The position numbers and the translations under genes are program-made. From an uncultured Clostridia bacterium (GTDB taxonomy: Bacteria > Bacillota > Clostridia > Lachnospirales > Lachnospiraceae): DNA of 64,000 nucleotides. Under the pieces are notes generated by a model. That model searched no databases. It had not been told where the DNA came from and was given only the letters and a program-made list of their open reading frames with translations. The number at the start of each line of letters is the position of its first letter. Position 1 is the stretch's first letter. This document shows, piece after piece, positions 42,400 through 48,884 of this stretch. Where the stretch lies: positions 62,001 to 126,000 of the forward strand of contig CANDNA010000003.1 in the NCBI GenBank assembly GCA_947385955.1. The letters run 5' to 3'.

Positions 42400-42432
42400 A
42401 ATACAAAAAAGGAATTACGGAGTTCCATATGT

Positions 42433-42810
42433 ATGAAGAAAAACAGGAGAAAAATTACTGTAGATGGAAATGAATATGTTTGGTGGTACGGAATAAGTGC
42501 AGGTCTGTGCGTAGTGACAGTTTCGCCTTTTGAGGACAAAACCTCCAAGGTTCGTATTGAATTTAAGGATACAGAGTGTGACTGCGACTATGGATACGGT
42601 TTTACATTTCCTCTGTATGTTGAACTGGAGAAGGACAGGGAACAGCGCCGTTTAAAATTGATTGAGCCGGGAATGGCAGCACTCTTGACGATGTATTTGT
42701 TCCAAAAAGAGTTGTTTAAAATGCGAAAAGAAATTACATTACATGGATATGAGCTGCTTGCGGATATGGGATATAACATTATTCGGATCGAAAATGGAGT
42801 TGATTTTTAA
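42433..42810 (+). CDS. Unknown small protein
   Basis: 125 aa from ATG 42433 (MKKNRRKITVDGNEYVWWYG), with GGAG at 42419-42422. Features: WWYG aromatic cluster, VRIEFKDTECDCDYGYGFTFPLYVELEKD, and a helical C-terminus. No signal peptide or TM. Divergent from the frameshifted transglutaminase-like gene with which it shares a roughly 170-base intergenic region. Family not recognised. Confidence 0.55.
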   Translation: MKKNRRKITVDGNEYVWWYGISAGLCVVTVSPFEDKTSKVRIEFKDTECDCDYGYGFTFPLYVELEKDREQRRLKLIEPGMAALLTMYLFQKELFKMRKEITLHGYELLADMGYNIIRIENGVDF

Positions 42811-42939
42811 AGCAGATCATTGCCTTATATCGGGCAAAGCACAAACACACTGCCAGAGCGGCTTTGCGGCCATTTTCACGGGCAGAATCCATGTTCGGTC
42901 TTGGGAATTATTAAGAAAATTGGATTTTAATTATTCGCC

Positions 42940-42968
42940 TTGAAATAGAGTTCAATTTGCTATAGGAT
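42940..42968 (+). promoter_or_regulatory. Possible promoter of the truncated toxin ORF
   Basis: TTGAAA at 42940-42945 and TAGGAT at 42963-42968, spacer 17, about 100 bases before the TxpA-like ORF. Long leader is usual for type I toxin mRNAs. Weak -10. Confidence 0.35.
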
Positions 42969-43070
42969 ATATGAAACAACAATTCGCAGAATGGCAACAT
43001 AATATGCTTAACCGGGCAGCCGGGGGACGTGCTTTCACCTGATCCGAGTTCTGCGGAAGAGGTGATTATT

Positions 43071-43175
43071 ATGAGTACATATGAAGAATTCATGGTTCTC
43101 CACGACATTACGTACTGGGTTATGTTATGGTTTGTCGGATGCCCGTCGGTGAACCCTGCATTTGCGACGGGATGA
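43071..43175 (+). pseudogene. Truncated TxpA/holin-like type I toxin ORF
   Basis: ATG 43071 with GGAAGAGGTG ahead opens a 34-aa ORF beginning MSTYEEFMVL, the N-terminus typical of TxpA/putative holin-like toxins (B. subtilis TxpA starts MSTYESLMVM, from memory). After ten codons the toxin sequence stops and the 22-base repeat that also occurs at 45315 begins (43104), giving an unrelated tail HDITYWVMLWFVG. So an element junction cut the gene. Whether the short hydrophobic hybrid is still toxic is open. Confidence 0.55.
43104..43163 (+). repeat. Long direct repeat, copy 1
   Basis: 43104-43125 is identical over 22 bases to 45315-45336 (core ATTACGTACTGGGTTATG). After a variable 17 bases, 43143-43163 (CCGTCGGTGAACCC then TGCATTT) matches 45349-45369 with one extra base. 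A looser match continues near 43305 and 45446 (CAGAG-CCCATACAGAC). Confidence 0.85.
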
Positions 43176-43531
43176 ACAGGGGGGAAAGGGGGAAATTCCC
43201 CATTTTCCACTGAAACCTGACAGTTTAGACACGCAGGCAGGATGAAAAGGGATGAAAATATTTCTGCCGGACGCCAGACAGTCAGGGTGCCTTCAGGAAG
43301 CCCTCAGAGACCCATACAGACATACGGACGGGTTGACGCAGACATTTTCCTGGCGATGCACAAAACGTCCTGAAAACGCCTTTGACGATGCCACGGACGT
43401 TCACGAACAATAATTTCTCAATCTCCGTGACCAAACAAACCATATCTGCCTGAATCACGGCAGTACATGCGGGCATAAGCAGGTAAACGGTAAGCCTGCA
43501 CAAAAACGAACATACATTCCCTATCAAACAC

Positions 43532-43545
43532 AACTATTCGTTAAA
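43532..43545 (+). repeat. Palindromic-repeat family, partial copy 1
   Basis: AACTATTCGTTAAA, identical to 45825-45838 and in the same orientation. The rest (to about 43566, ATTTCGCGAAAG) is only loosely similar. Confidence 0.75.
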
Positions 43546-43640
43546 GTGAACAGATTTCGCGAAAGCGGGAGGGCTCTGCCCGGGAGCGGTAGTTGCCAGT
43601 GCGCGACATACATTCTCCCGATGGAGTGCACTTGTCCGGC

Positions 43641-43669
43641 AACTATTTGCGAAATGGCAGTTTAACGAA
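43641..43669 (-). repeat. Palindromic-repeat family, copy 2 (inverted)
   Basis: 29 bases that match 45830-45858 in reverse complement at 27 of 29 positions (core TTCGTTAAACTGCCATTT on the minus strand). Together the two copies form long inverted repeats enclosing about 2.2 kb that includes the transglutaminase-like gene. Confidence 0.85.
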
Positions 43670-43760
43670 AGCGGTGCGAAGCCATTTAAGGGGTCACGGT
43701 AGTTGGGGTAGGAGAGCCAGCGGCCAGATTGGGAATGAGCCATACATACTAAGATCAGGG

Positions 43761-43796
43761 AAAACAGGCCCGAAAACTTGCAGTGGCCTGTTTTTT
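43761..43796. terminator. Intrinsic terminator, possibly bidirectional
   Basis: AAAACAGGCC at 43761-43770 pairs perfectly with GGCCTGTTTT at 43785-43794; loop 14. A T run follows on both strands. It lies about 105 bases beyond the stop of the minus-strand transglutaminase-like gene. Confidence 0.75.
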
Positions 43797-43901
43797 GCTT
43801 GCATGGATGGCGATTGACCTTTCGTGGCCTGCCACTAAGAAAAAAATAAAGGACAGGAACCGCGTCCCGCCCTTTGTGTTGTTTTTATTTACCGGTTGTC
43901 A

Positions 43902-44654
43902 TTATCTGTTGCCCGGAGTGTATGTTATGGTCACTTCGGAGCCGTCCAGTTCATTTGTTGCCGTGGTCACTGAGTACGGTTGTTCGAACATGTTTATATC
44001 AACGATGTGTTCGGGCTCCCCTCCAATGTGATCTGGCCAGAGTGTTGTGGACATGAGGTATTCTTTAGAACGGCTGCCTGTGTCCATCCATGTCACATCT
44101 ACGTAGTAGGTCGTTCCGTCGATATATACTTCGTTCCATCCGTGGTTCATTTTTTCGTGGGAACCGATATATTGACATTCTATCCCAAGTGCGAGGCAGA
44201 TGTTCTGGAACGCGTCTACATATCCGCCGCAGACTGCGGTTCCGTCTTTGAGCGCCATGTAACCAAACTGGTGGCCTATTTGATCTCCTGTAGCATATTC
44301 AATGTGGTCACACAAGTAATTAGCAATGGTAACACACTTGTCATACTGGGACATTTCGTTTGTAACGCCCATCGCGTCAATGGCTGCCAGATATTCCGGA
44401 TGCCACTGGCAACAGAGAAGTTCCCCTGTAAACGGGTTTACTCCGCCTGTGGGTTCATATCCGTAGATATTTATGCCGCCGGGCGTCGTCTGTGTCACGA
44501 CATTCATAATCTCAGGTGTTACGCCGGGAATGAGTTCTCCTTCTCTGACTGCGTTTGCGATCACGGTTCCTTCTTCTGCATTTACCGTGAGCGCACTGCC
44601 TGCGATCATAACCGCACATGCTATTGTGCCTATCACTGCTTTCAAGTTCTTCAT
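43902..44654 (-). CDS. Secreted transglutaminase-like protein
   Basis: 250 aa. A clear signal peptide (MKNLKAVIGTIACAVMIAGSALTVNAEE) is followed by a short linker and a transglutaminase-like papain fold with Cys142 (GTAVCGGYVDAF), His171 (NHGWNEVYI) and Asp186 (YYVDVTWMD). Such bacterial domains act as proteases, peptidoglycan or protein cross-linkers; here the target is unknown. AAAGGAGG lies eight bases before the ATG. The promoter upstream has a G9 tract inside its spacer, so expression may switch by slippage. It is the only clear cargo gene of the surrounding element and a distant relative of the protein at 41297. Confidence 0.85.
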   Translation of the reverse strand: MKNLKAVIGTIACAVMIAGSALTVNAEEGTVIANAVREGELIPGVTPEIMNVVTQTTPGGINIYGYEPTGGVNPFTGELLCCQWHPEYLAAIDAMGVTNEMSQYDKCVTIANYLCDHIEYATGDQIGHQFGYMALKDGTAVCGGYVDAFQNICLALGIECQYIGSHEKMNHGWNEVYIDGTTYYVDVTWMDTGSRSKEYLMSTTLWPDHIGGEPEHIVDINMFEQPYSVTTATNELDGSEVTITYTPGNR

Positions 44655-44738
44655 AACTGTTTCCTCCTTTGTCTCTGCTCCCCGTTATCTTCTGATTTGT
44701 GCGAGTGGGAGAGGGATTTCCCACGTTTCGACAATCTC

Positions 44739-44769
44739 ATTTTACCCCCCCCCGATTCTGTTTTGTCAA
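44739..44769 (-). promoter_or_regulatory. Promoter with poly-G spacer for the 43902-44654 gene
   Basis: Minus strand: TTGACA at 44769-44764, then ten bases, then G9 at 44753-44745, then TAAAAT at 44744-44739. The spacer is 19 bases, two more than optimal; losing two G would make it 17. Leader to the ATG is about 77 bases and contains a GTGGGA/TCCCAC hairpin (about 44705-44723). Confidence 0.75.
44745..44753 (-). repeat. Homopolymer G9 (minus strand) in promoter spacer
   Basis: Nine C on the plus strand, the only such run in the window. It fills the -10-proximal half of the spacer of the transglutaminase-like gene's promoter. Confidence 0.9.
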
Positions 44770-44868
44770 TATTTACACTATGTGCCTTCATGCCCTTCGG
44801 GAACCGATGGCCGCAGGCCATACAAACAAAAAAACACCTGTTATACACAAATGTGCTATATGCCGTGA

Positions 44869-45116
44869 GGTAGTCAGGTAGTCAACACCCCTGAAACCCG
44901 CATAAACACTGGCGTTGAGACTGACTACCTATCAAGGTAGTCAGAGGTAGTCAAGGTAGTCAGACGGAAAATGAGCAAAAACCCGGAAACACTGATAGAT
45001 ACTGCGTTTACACGCGTGCGTGGGATGAAGCTACGGCAATTCATCCCGTCGGCGGCGAGGTAGTCAGGTAGTCAATCTCGCCGCCGGATTTTGGTCAAAC
45101 TGTCGATATGTAGTCA
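44869..45116 (+). repeat. Iteron-like cluster of GGTAGTCA repeats
   Basis: Perfect GGTAGTCA at 44869, 44877, 44936, 44946, 44955, 45059 and 45067; one inverted copy (TGACTACC) at 44922; one 7/8 copy at 45109. The units occur as abutting pairs (44869/44877 and 45059/45067) and as a triplet. The layout resembles binding sites for a plasmid Rep protein or another cooperative DNA-binding protein; no such gene is next to it. Confidence 0.8.
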
Positions 45117-45130
45117 GGACGGCAGTGGGT

Positions 45131-45264
45131 GAGCCGCCGTTAAGGCGGCGAACCGGCAGGCTGCACCAAAGGCACGGCTGCCGTAGGCAGCGTCGCAGGC
45201 CAGACCGGCTGTGGCTACTTTCGTAGCCGCCATGTGGGACAGTTGTTGTCCAAAACTGTCCCAC
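45131..45264. other. Cluster of hairpins, possible transfer or replication origin
   Basis: Includes GCCGCC/GGCGGC near 45132, GGCTAC/GTAGCC with a TTTC loop near 45223, and a perfect 11-bp inverted repeat (GTGGGACAGTT at 45234-45244 and AACTGTCCCAC at 45254-45264, 9-base loop). No coding content. Function as oriT or single-strand origin is inferred. Confidence 0.5.
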
Positions 45265-45301
45265 GATTTTCAGGGGGTCAAGGGGTCTCCCCTTGCCCAG
45301 A

Positions 45302-45370
45302 GTAATGTCGTCCTGACATTACGTACTGGGTTATGTAATGTCGGGAGTCCGTCGGTGAACCCTTGCATTT
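45302..45370 (+). repeat. Long direct repeat, copy 2, with alternating hairpin arms
   Basis: Second copy of the repeat at 43104. Here it is preceded and followed by its own complement: GTAATGTC (45302-45309), GACATTAC (45315-45322), GTAATGTC (45335-45342). The middle arm can pair with either neighbour, giving two exclusive hairpins. Confidence 0.8.
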
Positions 45371-45435
45371 TCACCCTGCCGGTGCTATGCTGGAAGCATG
45401 GGAACACACGCGACGTATGGAACAGGGAGCAGGCT

Positions 45436-45762
45436 GTGACGCGTTCAGAGGCCCATACAGACGCGAAACTGAACGAGGCGAAGAAAATCCTAAACGAAGC
45501 GAAAGCGGCCCTTAAAACGGCTCAGAACGCGTCTGAGGGTGCACTGGATGTCACGATGGAATCATGGATGCGTACTCATTATGCCACAAACCCTGCAAAC
45601 GGCAGGAAAGAATCTCATTATGACATTATTTTCAAAGCGGCCCATGCAGATCGGAATAAAGCCTTATCCAAAGGCTGGACGGCTGTTGATGAGCTTCAGT
45701 CCAAAGCCGATTACATGAAACAAAGGGACGCACAACAGTCCGACGACCAGCAGTACACCTGA
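45436..45762 (+). CDS. Unknown small hydrophilic protein of the element
   Basis: 108 aa from GTG 45436 with GGGAG at 45425-45429. The first 45 residues are an Ala/Lys/Glu helix (EAHTDAKLNEAKKILNEAKA), likely coiled coil; the rest includes WMRTHYATNPANGRKESHYDIIF. Codon use is GC-richer than the flanking chromosomal genes at 45930 and 46259. Position downstream of the hairpins suggests a mobilization or replication accessory protein, but no family is recognised. Confidence 0.45.
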   Translation: MTRSEAHTDAKLNEAKKILNEAKAALKTAQNASEGALDVTMESWMRTHYATNPANGRKESHYDIIFKAAHADRNKALSKGWTAVDELQSKADYMKQRDAQQSDDQQYT

Positions 45763-45823
45763 CATTTCCCCGGCACCTGTGACCAACAAGCCATTGTTGC
45801 CTATAGGAACCCGATTTTGAACC

Positions 45824-45859
45824 AAACTATTCGTTAAACTGCCATTTTGCGAATAGTTT
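45824..45859 (+). repeat. Palindromic repeat, complete copy 3
   Basis: A perfect 10-bp inverted repeat, AAACTATTCG at 45824-45833 and CGAATAGTTT at 45850-45859, around 16 bases. This is the size and shape of a tyrosine-recombinase core site; a XerS-like recombinase gene starts 400 bases downstream. Confidence 0.8.
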
Positions 45860-45929
45860 TAAATTACTATCAACCCACTCTACTGATATAGCATTGACAG
45901 AAATCCCGCGATACAGGATTCGGAGAAAA

Positions 45930-46187
45930 ATGGAACGATTTCATATAATGATTGCGGAAGCCAGAGCTCTTATAAAAAGCCAGATGGTAAACAAAAATAA
46001 CCGTCCTGATTATATGTCAGATAAACAGCTCTACGCAATTTTGGATGAATTGGAAAAGATGGACCGAATCAGGAATCACAACTTGTTTTTCCCTTATTAT
46101 CCTAAAGGGATTGCTGATAGCTGGGAATATACAGATCCATTGGCAAAACAATTATTAGAATTATCAGAAATATATCGAAAATTATAA
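45930..46187 (+). CDS. Unknown small protein
   Basis: 85 aa from ATG 45930 (MERFHIMIAEARALI), with CGGAG just upstream; a start at 45894 is possible but poorly supported. Helical first half, then NLFFPYYPKGIADSWEYTDPLAKQLLELSEIYRKL. No TM or signal. AT-rich. It directly precedes the recombinase gene by 70 bases. Family not recognised. Confidence 0.5.
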   Translation: MERFHIMIAEARALIKSQMVNKNNRPDYMSDKQLYAILDELEKMDRIRNHNLFFPYYPKGIADSWEYTDPLAKQLLELSEIYRKL

Positions 46188-46258
46188 AATACATCAGAAA
46201 AAATATTAACTGTAATACCAAAATACTGTTTTCAGATCAGAAGGGATTTGAGATCAAT

Positions 46259-47323
46259 ATGGAATCTAATCAACACAATCAAAACTATCACGAAGAAGAA
46301 AACAAGAAAAATATACTGCGGATGAGGGAAGTATTATCCACATTGCCGCCTTTTTGTAAACGGTTTTTCAGAGGAATTGAAAATCAGACTTCTGCACGGA
46401 CACGACTTGCATATGCATACGATATCCGGCTTTTCTTTGAATTTCTTCATGAAACAAACGGGGTTTATAAAAAAATGGATATTGTAGACTATCCAATGTC
46501 CATATTGGATGAAATTGGCCGGGAAGACATTGAAGAATATATGGAATATCTTTCTTTATATATACGGGATGGCCAGGAAATTACCAACAATGAACGGGGG
46601 AAAGCACGGAAACTGGCTTCTCTCAGGAGTTTTTACAACTATTATTTCTGTAACGAGCTGATTAAAAACAATCCCCCTTCTCTTGTACCGATGCCTAAAC
46701 TGCATGAAAAAGAAATTATACGTCTGGATCCGGATGAAGTGGCAATCTTGCTGGATCAGGTTGAGGAAGGCTCTAAACTGACCAAAAGTCAGCAGCACTT
46801 TCATGAAAAAACCAAAATAAGGGATTTGGCGCTGCTCACGCTGCTTCTTGGAACCGGTATCCGGGTGTCTGAGTGTGTTGGATTAAACATTGAAGATGTG
46901 GATTTTAACAATATGGGAATCAAAGTACGCAGAAAAGGCGGTTATGAGGATGTGGTATATTTTGGTGAGGAAGTGGAATCTGCGCTGCTCTCCTATCTGG
47001 ATCAGAGAAATCACATCATTCCCAATACAGGCCATGAAAAAGCGCTTTTTCTTTCTCTTCAGAACAGGCGCATTACAGTCCGGGCAGTGGAAAACCTGGT
47101 TAAAAAGTATGCATCTCTTGTAACAGGACTGAAAAAAATCACACCTCATAAACTGAGAAGTACCTATGGCACCACACTATATCAGGAAACCGGTGATATC
47201 TATCTGGTGGCGGATGTGCTTGGCCATAAAGATGTAAATACTACAAGAAAACATTATGCAGCCATGAAAGACGCCAATAAGAGGAAAGCTGCAAAAACAA
47301 TCCGGCTGCGGGAGGATTTATAA
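46259..47323 (+). CDS. Xer-like tyrosine recombinase (XerS-like)
   Basis: 354 aa. N-terminal SAM-like core-binding domain (TRLAYAYDIRLFFEFLHE) and C-terminal catalytic domain with Arg near 202 (GTGIRVSECVG), His-x-x-Arg near 297-300 (PHKLRSTYGT), His near 323 (VLGHKDVNTT) and nucleophile Tyr near 332 (RKHYAAM). Length and style resemble the single-protein XerS system more than XerC/XerD. It sits next to lexA, which suggests a core chromosome-resolution role, but it is also close to the repeats at 45824 and 43641, which might be targets. It converges with the LysM gene. Confidence 0.85.
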   Translation: MESNQHNQNYHEEENKKNILRMREVLSTLPPFCKRFFRGIENQTSARTRLAYAYDIRLFFEFLHETNGVYKKMDIVDYPMSILDEIGREDIEEYMEYLSLYIRDGQEITNNERGKARKLASLRSFYNYYFCNELIKNNPPSLVPMPKLHEKEIIRLDPDEVAILLDQVEEGSKLTKSQQHFHEKTKIRDLALLTLLLGTGIRVSECVGLNIEDVDFNNMGIKVRRKGGYEDVVYFGEEVESALLSYLDQRNHIIPNTGHEKALFLSLQNRRITVRAVENLVKKYASLVTGLKKITPHKLRSTYGTTLYQETGDIYLVADVLGHKDVNTTRKHYAAMKDANKRKAAKTIRLREDL

Positions 47324-47338
47324 TACAGGGCAGGTATA

Positions 47339-47701
47339 TTATTTGGAAGGCGGAGTCGTATCATAATAAGGAACAACCAGATACATACCTGTCAGGATCG
47401 TTTCATCTTCCAGAAAATTGATTCTGCAAAGTTCTCTGATATACTCTTCTTCAGATGCATAATGCTGCATATCCATATAGGTGTCGGCAATGGAATAAAG
47501 CGTGTCATCTTCCTGAATCCTGACACTGGTATAATATTTGCAGGCTTCCTGTTCTGTATGGGCGCTTGCATTTGCTGAAAAGCTGTCTGCGGAAAAGGCA
47601 AACAACAATGTGAAACAGGCTGCCAGTGCACAAAGAATACGGTTTCTCCGGCATTCTTTGTATCTTTTCAGACGATTATTCCGGATTCTTCTTTCACTCA
47701 T
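47339..47701 (-). CDS. YneA-like LysM protein, predicted SOS cell-division inhibitor
   Basis: 120 aa from ATG 47701 (MSERRIRNNRLKRYKEC), with GGAGGAG upstream. One TM/signal segment (ILCALAACFTLLFAFSADSF) near residue 20 is followed by a single LysM-like domain (YTSVRIQEDDTLYSIADTY...GMYLVVPYY). Same architecture and same divergent position next to lexA as Bacillus YneA, which blocks septation during SOS. Its promoter carries SOS-box-like sites. Naming it yneA would be by analogy. Confidence 0.8.
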   Translation of the reverse strand: MSERRIRNNRLKRYKECRRNRILCALAACFTLLFAFSADSFSANASAHTEQEACKYYTSVRIQEDDTLYSIADTYMDMQHYASEEEYIRELCRINFLEDETILTGMYLVVPYYDTTPPSK

Positions 47702-47725
47702 CACGGATCTCCTCCCCAGTTGTAA

Positions 47726-47739
47726 CGAACGAACGTTCT
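47726..47739. promoter_or_regulatory. SOS box 1 (LexA operator)
   Basis: CGAACGAACGTTCT, 13 of 14 positions to the Gram-positive consensus CGAACRNRYGTTYG. It lies just downstream of the yneA-like promoter -10. Confidence 0.8.
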
Positions 47740-47749
47740 GTTTGTTTGC

Positions 47750-47778
47750 ATTATACAGAACGTATTTTCGATTGTCAA
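47750..47778 (-). promoter_or_regulatory. Promoter of the yneA-like gene, with SOS-like site in the spacer
   Basis: Minus strand: TTGACA at 47778-47773 and TATAAT at 47755-47750, spacer 17, a consensus promoter. A 12/14 SOS-like site (plus strand AGAACGTATTTTCG, 47757-47770) lies inside the spacer. Confidence 0.8.
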
Positions 47779-47796
47779 TACTTTTTCGAAAAATAT

Positions 47797-47836
47797 CGAA
47801 CAAATATTTGGAATATATGTTTGCTTTTTTTATAAT
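47797..47836 (+). promoter_or_regulatory. lexA promoter overlapped by an SOS box
   Basis: TTGGAA at 47808-47813 and TATAAT at 47831-47836, spacer 17. CGAACAAATATTTG at 47797-47810 matches the SOS consensus at 13 of 14 positions and overlaps the -35, predicting autorepression of lexA. Confidence 0.75.
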
Positions 47837-47878
47837 ATTGTGGTAAACTGGAAAAAGTAAAACATTGGAGGTATTTAC

Positions 47879-48499
47879 ATGGGATATGGAAAAATTACTG
47901 CAAAGCAGTCAGAAATTTTAGAATATATTAAAAGTGAAATTTTGCAGAAAGGATATCCGCCTGCTGTACGTGAAATTTGTGAAGCAGTTCATTTAAAGTC
48001 TACTTCTTCCGTGCATTCTCATCTGGAAACACTGGAAAAAAATGGTTACATTCGCAGAGATCCCACAAAGCCCCGCGCAATTGAGATCTGTGATGACTCT
48101 TTTCAGATGGTACGGACAGAAACGGTCAGCCTGCCTGTGGTGGGCACAGTAGCTGCGGGAATCCCCATTCTGGCAGAAGAAAATATCACACAGTATTTTC
48201 CGGTGCCCGCCGATATGGTTCCGCGGGGAGAACCTTCCTTTGTGCTCAAAGTAAAAGGGGATTCCATGATAAATGCCGGTATTTTTGACGGTGATCAGAT
48301 CTTTGTACAGACTTGCAGCACAGCTTATAATGGGGATATGATAGTTGCCCTGATTGATGATTCTGCCACTGTCAAAACATTTTATAAAGAAGAAGGACAC
48401 ATCCGGCTGCAGCCGGAAAACGATACGATGGAACCTATTATTGTGGATCATTGTCAGATTCTTGGTAAGGTATACGGCGTATTCCGCTTATTTTCATAG
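47879..48499 (+). CDS. lexA: SOS repressor LexA
   Basis: DNA-damage repressor that self-cleaves with RecA. 206 aa. N-terminal winged helix ([56 protein letters not shown], quoted in parts) and C-terminal protease domain: Ala-Gly cleavage site in VAAGIPIL near residue 92, Ser in [10 protein letters not shown] near 129 and Lys in DSATVKTFY near 165. ATTGGAGG precedes the ATG. Divergent from the yneA-like gene. Confidence 0.97.
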   Translation: MGYGKITAKQSEILEYIKSEILQKGYPPAVREICEAVHLKSTSSVHSHLETLEKNGYIRRDPTKPRAIEICDDSFQMVRTETVSLPVVGTVAAGIPILAEENITQYFPVPADMVPRGEPSFVLKVKGDSMINAGIFDGDQIFVQTCSTAYNGDMIVALIDDSATVKTFYKEEGHIRLQPENDTMEPIIVDHCQILGKVYGVFRLFS

Positions 48500-48521
48500 T
48501 GGTAATATGATTGCCTGGTGA

Positions 48522-48884
48522 TCAGCGGGAAGTCTGCAGCTCTTCCGGGTTTATCAGCTTCCCGTCCCTCCAGATGCGGTCCAGATCATAGAACAGTCTG
48601 TTTTCCTTATCAAATATATGAATCACAATATCACGGTAATCCATCAGGATCCAGTTGGCGGTATCATACCCTTCTGTTTGTTTCAAAGGCAGCCCGGCTT
48701 TGCCGAGTGCTTCTTCCACATGATCTGCAAGAGTCTGAATCTGACTCTTATTGGAACCGTTTGCAATAATGAAATAATCTGCGATGGTAGAAACTTCCCG
48801 TATATCAATAACATGGACATCTTCTACTTTTTTTTCTTCCAGTGCATCAACGGCAATTTTAGCCAGTTCTTTGGCTGTTTTCAT
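48522..48884 (-). CDS. rsfS: Ribosomal silencing factor RsfS
   Basis: Binds L14 on the 50S subunit and blocks subunit joining in slow growth. 120 aa. Motifs: KKVEDVHVIDIREVSTIADYFIIANG and the C-terminal WILMDYRDIVIHIFDKENRLFYDLDRIW. AAGGAGGAATCC lies before the ATG. It overlaps yqeK by four bases; nadD-yqeK-rsfS is a standard Firmicutes string. Confidence 0.96.
   Translation of the reverse strand: MKTAKELAKIAVDALEEKKVEDVHVIDIREVSTIADYFIIANGSNKSQIQTLADHVEEALGKAGLPLKQTEGYDTANWILMDYRDIVIHIFDKENRLFYDLDRIWRDGKLINPEELQTSR

Larger units (their letters stand above)
43176..43901. other. Gene-poor stretch inside the element
   Basis: No convincing coding sequence on either strand: open frames here are short, lack ribosome sites and have no recognisable content. 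It holds two copies of the palindromic repeat (43532-43545 and 43641-43669) around a GC-rich section with GGGCTCTGCCCGGGAG, and a terminator at 43761-43794. The first part looks like a decayed copy of 45370-45820. Confidence 0.6.
43104..45862. mobile_element. Remnant of an integrated plasmid or mobilizable element
   Basis: Bounded on the left by the break in the toxin ORF and on the right by a palindromic repeat. Contents: direct repeats (43104-43163 and 45315-45370), palindromic repeats (43532, 43641, 45824), a transglutaminase-like cargo gene with phase-variable-looking promoter, nine GGTAGTCA-type repeats, GC-rich hairpins and a small Ala/Lys-rich protein gene. No intact relaxase, Rep protein or transposase is present. 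Iterons plus hairpins suggest a replication or transfer origin; the assignment is inference from layout. Borders are approximate. Confidence 0.5.

Noticed and set aside
42911-43210. 99-codon minus-strand frame
   Set aside because: Antisense across the toxin ORF and element junction; no supporting signals.
43282-43533. 83-codon minus-strand frame in the gene-poor part of the element
   Set aside because: No ribosome site, unlikely composition, overlaps decayed repeat sequence.
43980-44873. 297-codon plus-strand frame over the transglutaminase-like gene
   Set aside because: Antisense shadow; the minus strand has signal peptide, catalytic triad, ribosome site and promoter.
44869-45116. CRISPR-like array
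   Set aside because: Units are only eight bases, spacers are irregular (0 to 96 bases) and one unit is inverted.
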